A DNA stretch of 32,796 bases. Origin: Isotricha intestinalis (Eukaryota > Ciliophora > Litostomatea > Vestibuliferida > Isotrichidae). The DNA is taken from positions 1-32,796 of the forward strand of contig JAJJLU010000541.1 in NCBI GenBank assembly GCA_023807065.1, read 5' to 3'. The notes under the pieces are model-generated. The model worked only from the letters and a program-made list of their open reading frames with translations. It had not been told where the DNA came from and did no database searches. Each line of letters opens with the position of its first letter. Position 1 is the first letter of the stretch. Both the position numbers and the translations under genes were made by a program. Below are positions 19,238 through 28,349 of the stretch, in pieces.

Positions 19238-21130
19238 ATGGAAGAGATATCAAAAAAATTAGATAATTTATTATCAAAAGCAGGACAAGAAAATCGTTAT
19301 CAATATATAATAGTAATATTATTTTTATTTCAATTTCTTTGTTCAAATTTTTTAAATTCAAGTCTATTATATTTACAATCAACACCTTATGTTATAATAA
19401 ATCATGAAAAAACAAGTCAAAAATTAAATTATACAATATGTGAATTAAAAAATATTACTTATGAAATTGATACTTCAAAAAAAGTTTCTTCACTTATTAT
19501 AGATTATAATATTTATTGTGATAAAACTAAAGTTTCATTAATTGAAATTTCTTTATTTTCTGGAATGATAATAGGAGGTTCAATAATGTATTTATTTGCA
19601 GATAGAATTGGGAGAAAAATAGCTTTATTATTTTTTATTCCTATTTATATTCTTTTACTTTTTATATTTTTCTTTATTAAATCAAGTTTTATATTAACTT
19701 TACTTATTTTATTTTTTATTGGAATAATAACAAATATAATTATATTAACAATGATTATTTATATTTGTGAAATAATTAAACTAAAAAATATTCCTATATT
19801 TTTAACATTAATATTAATTGGCTTTCCTATTTCTTCAATATTTAATGATATTCTTTTTGAACTTTTTAAAGAAAATTGGAGATATATAATATTGATAATT
19901 TTTACATATAATATTTTAATATATATTACTCTTTTTTTTTATATAATAGGAAGTCCAATATTTGCATTTATGAATAATGATATAAAATTATTTAAACAAC
20001 ATTTAAATAAAATAGCTCTTAAAAATAAAGTTAAATTAGAAGATGATGATTTCAATTTTTTAGAACCTTATATGGATCCTTTAAATCCAAAAAAGCAATT
20101 AAAAAAAATAGAATCAAATGAAGATGAAAAAGTTTCTTCTCTTTTATATTATGATAAAGAAAGTTTTTTTTCTTATGAAAATGAAGAAAATAGTAAAGAT
20201 GAATTAATTGAAACTAATGAAGAAGTTGATAATGTGGCTTCTATCAAATTTTTTTTTGCAAAATATAAATTAAAAGACTATTCACTTTTAGATTTATTTA
20301 AAAAAACAATTCAAATTTCTAATTTTTCAGTTATGTCTTATTTATGGATTGTTTCTGAATTAACAATTGAAGGAATAAATTTTGAAAATGAAAAATTTAA
20401 ATTATTTAAAGAAAAAATAATAGTAAATATAACAATACATATTTTAGAAATAATATTTTTTTTTATAATAATTTACTTATTATCATCTCGTTATTTTGGT
20501 ATTCAAAAAACTTTAATTTCACTTCAATTAATTTCTTTTATAATAATATCAATATCATTATTAGTACAGGATAATAATGAAATTTTTTCAAGAATAATAT
20601 TATTTTATTTATTTAAAATTTGTTGGAGTGGAACTTTTTTAATAATTAATATAATGTCAACACAAATTTATCCTACAGTTATTAGAAGTAAAGGTTTAGG
20701 TTTAAATAATTCTTTTGGAAAATTAGGAAATATGATTTCTCCTTTTTTATTTAATAATTTAAAATTAAATGATATAATTTTATATTTTCTTGTTTTTACT
20801 TTTTTTAGTTTATTATTTACTTATGTTTTACCAAAAAAAATTGGTTCAATTACTTTAGATTATGTTAATGATGAAGTAAAGAATAAAAATAAAAATACAA
20901 AAAATATTGAAAATGATGATTCTGATGAAGATGATGATGATAATTATGATGTGAAATATAGGAAAAAATTTATGAAAAGTAAAAGAAATAGTTTAATTAA
21001 TCAAAATGATAATATTGATACTTCTAATAATCAAGTTACTTTAAGAGATAATAGTGGAAAAATAAGCACTTTGACTGATAAAAATATTAATAATGATAAT
21101 AATATGAAAGAAAAAGATGATAGTTTTTGA
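19238..21130 (+). CDS. MFS transporter, SLC22 (organic cation/anion)-like, 630 aa
   Basis: Twelve-helix major facilitator protein, probably exchanging small organic ions across a membrane. Features typical of SLC22 are a large loop with Cys and N-glycosylation sites (NYT, NIT) between the first two helices (~residues 45-100); the MFS signature ADRIGRK (121-127) after helix 2; and near helix 11 QIYPTVIRSKGLG (476-488), followed by NSFGKLGNMISPFLF, matching the family pattern ELYPTVVRN.G.G. The usual ESPRW motif after helix 6 is reduced to GSPIFAF. The central cytosolic loop (~250-360) is long and acidic. After residue ~540 there is a ~90-residue polar tail with an Asp run (NDDSDEDDDDN). Stop is TGA. 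Substrate cannot be predicted. Confidence 0.87.
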   Translation: MEEISKKLDNLLSKAGQENRYQYIIVILFLFQFLCSNFLNSSLLYLQSTPYVIINHEKTSQKLNYTICELKNITYEIDTSKKVSSLIIDYNIYCDKTKVSLIEISLFSGMIIGGSIMYLFADRIGRKIALLFFIPIYILLLFIFFFIKSSFILTLLILFFIGIITNIIILTMIIYICEIIKLKNIPIFLTLILIGFPISSIFNDILFELFKENWRYIILIIFTYNILIYITLFFYIIGSPIFAFMNNDIKLFKQHLNKIALKNKVKLEDDDFNFLEPYMDPLNPKKQLKKIESNEDEKVSSLLYYDKESFFSYENEENSKDELIETNEEVDNVASIKFFFAKYKLKDYSLLDLFKKTIQISNFSVMSYLWIVSELTIEGINFENEKFKLFKEKIIVNITIHILEIIFFFIIIYLLSSRYFGIQKTLISLQLISFIIISISLLVQDNNEIFSRIILFYLFKICWSGTFLIINIMSTQIYPTVIRSKGLGLNNSFGKLGNMISPFLFNNLKLNDIILYFLVFTFFSLLFTYVLPKKIGSITLDYVNDEVKNKNKNTKNIENDDSDEDDDDNYDVKYRKKFMKSKRNSLINQNDNIDTSNNQVTLRDNSGKISTLTDKNINNDNNMKEKDDSF

Positions 21131-21315
21131 AAAAGAAAAATAATTATTTTATTTTTTGAATGTAGAATTATAAATATTTATTTATTTTATTATTTAATTT
21201 AATGTTATTAATTAAAAATTTAAATTCAGAAGAATTAAAAAAAAATAGAATAAAAGAAGCAAAAATATAAGAAAAAAAATAATGAAAAAATTTAAACAGA
21301 AAAAAAATAATAAAA

Positions 21316-22260
21316 ATGACATCTTCAAACACAATAAACTCAAACATCATATCAAGTCAAACATCATTAAAAATACCAATATTAACTAAAAAAAAAGAAA
21401 ATAGTCTTTTAGACCAAAAAAGAAATAGAATAAATATAAACCCAGAAAACATAAATAATGAAATTGAACAAATAGAAACTTCAAACATTAATCAAATAAA
21501 TTCAAATATAAAATATTTTCCTTGTGTAAATCAACCAATAGAAAAAAAAATGTCAATTGATATAAATGATGATTATATTAATAATGAAAATATAAATAAA
21601 AAAATAATTGGTTGTAATTGTAAAAATTCAGGTTGTTTAAAAAGATATTGTGAATGTTTTACAAGAATGAAATATTGTGATAATAATTATTGTCAATGTA
21701 AAAATTGTTTAAATAAAATTGAAAATGAAAAAGAAAGAAAAGAAGCTATTCAAAATTATATTATGAAAAGCCCTATTTCTTTTAAAAAAATCAATTTAGA
21801 TATTAATAATTTATGTTGCTTTTGTAAAAAAAGTAATTGCTTAAAAAAATATTGTGAATGTTATCAAATTGGTATTAAATGTTCTTCTAATTGCAAATGT
21901 ATTGATTGTAAAAATAAAAATAATGCTGAGAGGAAATTATTTGAAGTTAATATTGATGATGGAAATATTAAAAGAGGAAGATTTTATTCTTATGATTTCA
22001 ATATTCAAAAAGAAGATAAATTTAAATTAAGTAATAATTATGATAATAATGTTAATGTTAATAAAGATAATAATAATTATTGGAATTTAAATAATGTTCC
22101 TGGTAAAAAAATTCAACTGAGTAATAAGGTTATTATTGATAATTATAATATAAAAAATGTTTTTGGGATTAATTTTAATTCTGCTTTTTCTTTTCAGAAT
22201 GAAATTAATTTTCAAAATCAAAAATTTAATGATGATATAAATATTGATAATAAGAATTAA
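21316..22260 (+). CDS. tesmin/TSO1/LIN54-type CXC (CRC) DNA-binding protein, 314 aa
   Basis: Nuclear DNA-binding protein with two Cys-rich CXC domains. CXC1 is residues ~99-131, with GCNCKNSGCLKRYCECF and a CQCKNC end. CXC2 is ~167-199, with CCFCKKSNCLKKYCECY and CKCIDC. They are joined by a 35-residue linker in which YIMKSPISFKKI stands for the conserved RNPxAFxPK motif. Tyrosines Y111 and Y179 of the two YCEC motifs match those that reach into the minor groove in human LIN54, which binds the CHR promoter element as part of DREAM/MuvB. The regions on both sides are Asn-rich and disordered. Length is short compared with animal LIN54. It follows the transporter gene by 185 bases on the same strand. 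A role in cell-cycle gene control is likely from family knowledge only. Confidence 0.95.
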   Translation: MTSSNTINSNIISSQTSLKIPILTKKKENSLLDQKRNRININPENINNEIEQIETSNINQINSNIKYFPCVNQPIEKKMSIDINDDYINNENINKKIIGCNCKNSGCLKRYCECFTRMKYCDNNYCQCKNCLNKIENEKERKEAIQNYIMKSPISFKKINLDINNLCCFCKKSNCLKKYCECYQIGIKCSSNCKCIDCKNKNNAERKLFEVNIDDGNIKRGRFYSYDFNIQKEDKFKLSNNYDNNVNVNKDNNNYWNLNNVPGKKIQLSNKVIIDNYNIKNVFGINFNSAFSFQNEINFQNQKFNDDINIDNKN

Positions 22261-22362
22261 AGTAAAAAAAATATTATACAGTTAATATTATTTTTAATAT
22301 AAAATGATTTTTTAATTTAATTTTTTTAAATGATTAATTAATATTTCATTATTACAAATTCA

Positions 22363-25300
22363 ATGAATGACAAAGAATTAAAAGAATATGATTTCAACGG
22401 AGAATCATCTTTAGATACAGAATATTTAATTCTAATAAAAGAGCAAAAAACAAAAATATTAAATTTTCTTTTAAATAAAATGTTACATGGAATAGAAGCG
22501 AATGATAAAGATGAAATAATATTTTGTATTAAAAAATATATTTATTTAAACAAATATCATAATATTCCAATAGAAGATATTCATTTAATTATAATTGGAT
22601 TAGATAAATCAATAAGAAATAATTATACTGATTTACCTTTTGTTGAAATAACAGAGAAATTTCTTTCTAAACTTTTTCATATTTTTAAAAGAGAAATAAA
22701 AATAAAAATAGATTGGAAAATATATTTTAAATTATATGATATTTTATTAACTTTTGCAAGAACAAGTGCAATAAATATAACAACTGAAAAAGATGATGCT
22801 TTTTTTGATACAAATGTAAAATTTTGTTTTAGAGCTCTAAAATTTTTTCATATAACTAAAGATGATTATAATTATATTAAAAAAATAATATATATTTATT
22901 TTTATTCTATTCAAGTTAATCAAATTGTAGTTGGAATTGATATTTGTAAAATGTTTATGAATGTAGATTATCTTTCTGAAGATAAAGAATTTCAAGAAGT
23001 TCTTTTTAATTTATTAAAAGAAAAAAGTGAATATTCAAATTCAATATTATCAATATTTAGAAAAATAATGAAAAAAAAAGAATTATTAATAGATAAAGAA
23101 ATATTCATAAATTCTTTTTTTGATTTATTAATAAATTACTTTTCAATATCTCCAGATAAAATAGGAAATAATTCAATTAAAAAAAAATTTGTTTCTAAAT
23201 CAGATGATACAAATAATAAAATAAATAAAGATAATTCTAAATCATCATATACAATTTCATATTCAATGTGCTGGATATTTGTTAAAATTTATACTGATGA
23301 TTCTTTTAAAAATTATGATAAATTAATAAAAAAACATACTGAAGGATTTATCAATTTTATGAATTTAAATTTAGGAGAATCATCAGAAAAAGAATTATCT
23401 TCTGCAATAGTTTCAGTATTATTTGATATGTTGGATGCAGCTCAGAAAATATTATTTAAAAAAAAAATAACATATTTAAATAAAATAATGACTCAAAAAA
23501 ATTTTATTCCAATTAAAGAAAATAAAGAAAAAGTAATTTCTTTAATTAATGTTTTATTACCGTTAATAACAAAATGTTTATTTTATTATGAAGAAGATGG
23601 TTCGTTAATAATGGAAGCTTTAACTGAAATAGCTTATTCTTATGAAATAAATGATAAAATAATGGAAATTTTTTGGGAATTATTTAATAATATGGAAAAT
23701 GAGGTTAATGTATTTTTATCTAAAATTGGGAGTTTTATTAAAGTGTTTATGAATATAGCTAATCTTTCTATTAAAAATTCTTCAAGTACTAAATTATTAA
23801 ATCAAATTATTATTATTATTCCTGATTTAATTACAAGTGCTAATGAAGAACAAAATATTGATATTTTATTTGTTATGAATAGTATTTTTGGTTTAATTAA
23901 TGAAAAAAAAGATGATGAATTATATAAGAATAATGAAGGGTTTAATTTAATTATGAAAAATGCTTTTAATGTTTCTGTTGAAATTGTTATTAGAATGTTA
24001 AGATTATTTGATTTTATTTCTGGAAATCAAATTCAATATTTTTTTTTTGATTTTGTTTTTTTATGTTCTAAAATTAATACTGAAGAAAATAAGAAAAAAA
24101 TACAAAATCTTGTTTTAAATTATCCTAATGATAACTATATTCCTGAAGAAAATGTTAATGTATATTTCCTTCTAATATATTATTTACAAATGGATTTAAG
24201 ATTAAAATATGAAACTTTATGGAAAAACGCAATGAAAACTTTTTTGACTAAAGACATCAATGAAAATTTATTTGAAAAACAATCTCACAATTTAATAGAT
24301 TATGATTTAAAACAAATTACTTTTCAAATTGAAGAACATAATAAAAAAAAATTAAAATATTATAAATCAATGTTTTCTTGTTTTGAATTTGAAACTTTTT
24401 TCCCTTATAATGAAGAATTAAAAACTCAATTAATTCAAATAATAATATTATGTTTAAATAATAATGACATTCATTATAGAAGAGTTGGATTTACATTATC
24501 TTCAAGAATAATAAATGGAATATTATGTAGAAGATATTTAAAAGATGAAGGAATTAAATTTTCTCTTCCAAAAAAAGATGATATTGAATTTAGTTGTAGT
24601 TTCTTTAAATTATTTATTGAACCTTACGTTAAATTTTTTGAAGATTTAATTCAAAATTTTAATAATACTTTAACTAATTTAGAAGATGAAAATAATAAAT
24701 TAATCCAAGATAAATTAGATGATTGGTTTATTGATAATTATTTTGGTGAAGATGAAGTTATTGATAAATTAACTATATTATTGAAATTAGGAAAAATTTT
24801 TACTTCTCAAATTGATAATCCTTTTATGATAAATATATATAATGAAGATTATAAAGAGATTTATATAATAAGGGAAAAAATATTAAATTTAGTTTGTGAT
24901 TTATGTCCTTTTCTTCAAAAAACTAAATTAATAAAGAATCAAAAAATTTTAAAATATTATTTAACTATAATTATGTATGATACAATTGATCCTTCAAAAA
25001 ATGCTTTAAGTAGATATTCTTCTTGTATTAAAAAGTTAAAATTATATTATGAACATTTATTTAACGCTGAATTAGGTTTATATGATTTATTAGAACATCA
25101 ATTTTTTTATTATGCAATGTTAAGATATTTTAAAGTTGATTTAAAAATAAATTATTCTGATAAAAGAGTATTTAATAAAGAATTAATAATTAGAAAATTT
25201 AAAATATTATTATATTGCTTTTTATATTCAATTGAATTATCAATGAAAACAGATTTAATTTTATCAACAACAGGATTTTATTTAGCTTTATCAAAAGAAG

Positions 25301-27876
25301 ATTGGATAAATTTATTTAATGAATTTAATAAGATTTTAACTGATAAAGTAATAAAAATAACATCAAAGGAGATAATATCATATAATGGAAATCATAAAAT
25401 ATTAAATATAATTTTTTTTTACTCAAATTTAATGAACTTTACTTTTGTTACTAATATAGAATATTATTCTGAAGTTTTAAAACATTATTCTCATATGATT
25501 ACTTATTTAAAAGAAGATGTTCAATCTACTCTTGCAATAGGAATTTTAAATTCTAAATTATTAAAACGTAAAAATATATTTAAATTAAGTGCAAGACCTT
25601 TAAAAAATAGAATTAATGCTGTTTTTTCTTATGATTGTATTCCTATTGATATTGAATATAATACAAATTTATATAATGATTATTTAAGTTTAAATAATAT
25701 TAAAAATGATTATAAATTAATTGAAGAAAGGGATCACAAAATTAAATTATCTATTTTTAAAACATTTAATGATTTATTTGATAAAATAAAAAGCGAAGAT
25801 TGTAAAAGTTTAAATGAAAAAATGACTCTTCAAATAATAATTACTTATTTTAATTTAATGATGAATTTATGTGATTTAAATATTCAAGAAGATTATGATA
25901 TTTTAAATACATTTGAAAATATGATTTATAATTTTTATATTAAAAATGATATTAACTCATTAAATATAAGAAGATTATGTTATTGTTTTATTACATTAAC
26001 AACAAAATTAAAATATTTAAATACTTTTACTACAAAAATTATTAAATTAGATGAAACAAATAAAAAATATAATACATTAGAAGAATATCTTATAAATTAT
26101 AAATCAGATAAAGTTATTATATCAAATAATATTCCTTTATATATAATAGAAAAAAAGAAAAATAATAATAATATTCAAAATTCTAATAAAATAAGATTTG
26201 AAACAGAAGAAGATGTTCAAAAATTTATAATATCATTATTAAATACAAAAGATTTAATAAGTAATCAACAAATGATAAAAATATCTAATCAAGATATAGT
26301 TACATCATCTATGACTTCAATAAATAAATATTCAGAATATAAAATGTTATACCAATTTTTTTCAGTAAATTCAAATAAAAATGTAATAAATTTAGATACA
26401 GTTTATAATATATTTCAAAAAATTTTTCAAGATAAAGAATCCTTTGATGAATCAGTTTGTTTTTCTATATATACTCAAATTTTTGGAGGTTTAATTAAAA
26501 CATATATAATAGAATATAGAGAAAATCCAACATCACCTTTAGAAGAAATTATAAAGAAATATTTAAATATATTTATGTCATTATATACTAATAATAAAAA
26601 TAAATTTAAAGACGATTCATTAACTAAACTTTTTGTTTTTTTAATTTCTTCAACAAATGTAAAAACATTTTTATCTTTATTTAAAAATGAAAAAGGAGAA
26701 TTTATATATTTTAATTATGGAAATGACTTTTCAGTATGTATATTAGACACTATTATAAGTTTATTTAATGAAGTTAGACTTCCTTTTATTTTTAATAATC
26801 CAACTGAACATTTATTACTTAATGATAATAATAATATTAATATTAAAAAGCAATTTTCTATTATTGAAAATTATTTAAATGACCAAAATTTATTTTTAAC
26901 AAAAGAAACTTTCATTATTGCATATAGTTATTTTCTTTTAGTTGCTTGTAATAATATTATTCAAAATGTAAAGAAATTTAAAATTGATTATGATAAAGAT
27001 AAAATAGAAGAATTTATAAAATATTTAATGAAAAAATATGATGAAAATCAATTTAGTATTAAAAAATTAATAGTTGTTTTTGTTTGTACTTTAGATAAAT
27101 TATTTATATTAAATCCAGAATTTTTAGTTGAAATTTTTATTTTTGTTTCTAATATCTTTATTGATAGTGATTTTAATCATCCTTCTGAACATACTATTTC
27201 TTTAATAAATATGGAAAGTAATTTTTTAATAAATACTAGTAATGAATTAATAAAAAGTTATTTAAGAATAATAAATGAACATTTTTTAAAAAGTAATCTT
27301 ACGATTGTAGTTAAACAATATTTATTAGATTTTCTTATTAATATTTTAAAAGCAAATTTAAATCAAATTATTGAAAAAACAGAAGAAAGAGAAGAAATTT
27401 TTTTTTTAGCTTTTTCACTTATTAGTAATTGTGGAACTGATGAATTAAGAGAATATATTACAAATAATTTATTAATATTCTTTATTAATTCTTGTTCAAT
27501 AAATGAAATAAAAAAAATAAGTGAATATACTAAAAATTTTTTGATAAATTCAAAATATGAAAATGAATATGAAAAAAGATTAAGTGAAATTTTTCCAATT
27601 GAAAAAAAATATTATGCTTTATTTATTTTAGGTTCAATTACAAAAGGTTTTTATTTAAATATTCCAGAATATATTCAAAATATAATTTTATTTTTTACAC
27701 ATTTATATAAAAATGTATATAAACAAGTTGGTATTGGTTCTAAAATTATTAAAAAAATTATGAATGAATTTCTAAGTAAATATGAATATTCTAATAATTA
27801 TGTTAAAAAAAATTTAAGTGATGAATGTAGTGATGCTATAAGAGATTTAACTGATACAAATTTATATTTTAGTTAA
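22363..27876 (+). CDS. BLM10: PA200/Blm10-type proteasome activator, 1837 aa
   Basis: Large HEAT-repeat protein that caps the ends of the 20S proteasome. Total length is almost the same as human PA200 (PSME4). The N-terminal IDWKIYFKLYDILL (116-129) matches the family DWRPLY-like segment. Helical repeats fill the rest, with one low-complexity Ser/Lys/Asn insertion around residue 270-300. The last ~100 residues match the BLM10 C-terminal domain well: YYALFILGSITKGFYLNIPEYI corresponds to the family pattern of a small-residue helix followed by (D/N)-(V/I)-P-E-(W/Y). IIKKIMNEFLSKYE then matches the VKKTLSEFRR-type helix. The chain ends L-Y-F-S where human and yeast proteins end Y-Y-A. No introns. 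The start lies 102 bases after the CXC gene. Family identity is firm; gate-opening ability is uncertain. Confidence 0.91.
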   Translation: MNDKELKEYDFNGESSLDTEYLILIKEQKTKILNFLLNKMLHGIEANDKDEIIFCIKKYIYLNKYHNIPIEDIHLIIIGLDKSIRNNYTDLPFVEITEKFLSKLFHIFKREIKIKIDWKIYFKLYDILLTFARTSAINITTEKDDAFFDTNVKFCFRALKFFHITKDDYNYIKKIIYIYFYSIQVNQIVVGIDICKMFMNVDYLSEDKEFQEVLFNLLKEKSEYSNSILSIFRKIMKKKELLIDKEIFINSFFDLLINYFSISPDKIGNNSIKKKFVSKSDDTNNKINKDNSKSSYTISYSMCWIFVKIYTDDSFKNYDKLIKKHTEGFINFMNLNLGESSEKELSSAIVSVLFDMLDAAQKILFKKKITYLNKIMTQKNFIPIKENKEKVISLINVLLPLITKCLFYYEEDGSLIMEALTEIAYSYEINDKIMEIFWELFNNMENEVNVFLSKIGSFIKVFMNIANLSIKNSSSTKLLNQIIIIIPDLITSANEEQNIDILFVMNSIFGLINEKKDDELYKNNEGFNLIMKNAFNVSVEIVIRMLRLFDFISGNQIQYFFFDFVFLCSKINTEENKKKIQNLVLNYPNDNYIPEENVNVYFLLIYYLQMDLRLKYETLWKNAMKTFLTKDINENLFEKQSHNLIDYDLKQITFQIEEHNKKKLKYYKSMFSCFEFETFFPYNEELKTQLIQIIILCLNNNDIHYRRVGFTLSSRIINGILCRRYLKDEGIKFSLPKKDDIEFSCSFFKLFIEPYVKFFEDLIQNFNNTLTNLEDENNKLIQDKLDDWFIDNYFGEDEVIDKLTILLKLGKIFTSQIDNPFMINIYNEDYKEIYIIREKILNLVCDLCPFLQKTKLIKNQKILKYYLTIIMYDTIDPSKNALSRYSSCIKKLKLYYEHLFNAELGLYDLLEHQFFYYAMLRYFKVDLKINYSDKRVFNKELIIRKFKILLYCFLYSIELSMKTDLILSTTGFYLALSKEDWINLFNEFNKILTDKVIKITSKEIISYNGNHKILNIIFFYSNLMNFTFVTNIEYYSEVLKHYSHMITYLKEDVQSTLAIGILNSKLLKRKNIFKLSARPLKNRINAVFSYDCIPIDIEYNTNLYNDYLSLNNIKNDYKLIEERDHKIKLSIFKTFNDLFDKIKSEDCKSLNEKMTLQIIITYFNLMMNLCDLNIQEDYDILNTFENMIYNFYIKNDINSLNIRRLCYCFITLTTKLKYLNTFTTKIIKLDETNKKYNTLEEYLINYKSDKVIISNNIPLYIIEKKKNNNNIQNSNKIRFETEEDVQKFIISLLNTKDLISNQQMIKISNQDIVTSSMTSINKYSEYKMLYQFFSVNSNKNVINLDTVYNIFQKIFQDKESFDESVCFSIYTQIFGGLIKTYIIEYRENPTSPLEEIIKKYLNIFMSLYTNNKNKFKDDSLTKLFVFLISSTNVKTFLSLFKNEKGEFIYFNYGNDFSVCILDTIISLFNEVRLPFIFNNPTEHLLLNDNNNINIKKQFSIIENYLNDQNLFLTKETFIIAYSYFLLVACNNIIQNVKKFKIDYDKDKIEEFIKYLMKKYDENQFSIKKLIVVFVCTLDKLFILNPEFLVEIFIFVSNIFIDSDFNHPSEHTISLINMESNFLINTSNELIKSYLRIINEHFLKSNLTIVVKQYLLDFLINILKANLNQIIEKTEEREEIFFLAFSLISNCGTDELREYITNNLLIFFINSCSINEIKKISEYTKNFLINSKYENEYEKRLSEIFPIEKKYYALFILGSITKGFYLNIPEYIQNIILFFTHLYKNVYKQVGIGSKIIKKIMNEFLSKYEYSNNYVKKNLSDECSDAIRDLTDTNLYFS

Positions 27877-28349
27877 TATTTATATAAAATTTATTTTGAG
27901 TATTTGATTAAATTTTTATCTTTTCAAGGAAAAGTAGTATAATAAATAAATTAAATAAAATAAATATATGATTATTTTTAAAATTAATTATTTAAACGTT
28001 TAAAAAAAAATAATTGGAATAGTAAAAATATAAATTTAATACATATTCAAAAAAAAATTAACTTATTTAATACATATTTAATTTCTTTTAGTCAATTATT
28101 AATTCTTCTGAATTTTGGAGAAGATTCTTTAAAAGTATTTTCTATTATTTTATTACCTTTATCCTTATTTTTTTAATAAATATATTATATAAAAAAGAAG
28201 TAATAATGATAAATAATAAAAAAATTAAATAAATATCAAAAAAATAAAAAATTTCCAAATTGTAAAGATATTTAATTAAATATTTCTTAAAAAATCAAAT
28301 TAATTCAATAATTTCACAACCCAATTATAATACTAAAACATTCACAAGA
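27877..28349. other. convergent intergenic region with a possible gene relic
   Basis: About 470 bases between the 3' ends of the PA200 gene and the repeat-rich gene. The left part is plain AT-rich spacer. On the minus strand, 28092-28294 reads as an open, start-less stretch in two frames. A hydrophobic segment is followed, across an A7 run at 28172-28178, by NKIENTFKESSPKFRRINN and a TGA. See the findings. Confidence 0.5.
28092..28294 (-). pseudogene. possible frameshifted 3' gene relic with hydrophobic segment
   Basis: On the minus strand the frame open from 28294 encodes a hydrophobic stretch (DIYLIFLLFIIITSFLYNIF) and then Lys-rich residues. The neighbouring frame carries NKDKGNKIENTFKESS and ends at a TGA (28092-28094). 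The two frames meet at a run of seven A (minus strand), where a difference of one base would make them continuous. There is no ATG and only ~50 bases to the stop of the next gene, so this cannot be a complete gene. The ENTFKE core recurs in a similar setting at the right edge of the window. Chance in AT-rich DNA is a serious alternative. Confidence 0.25.
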
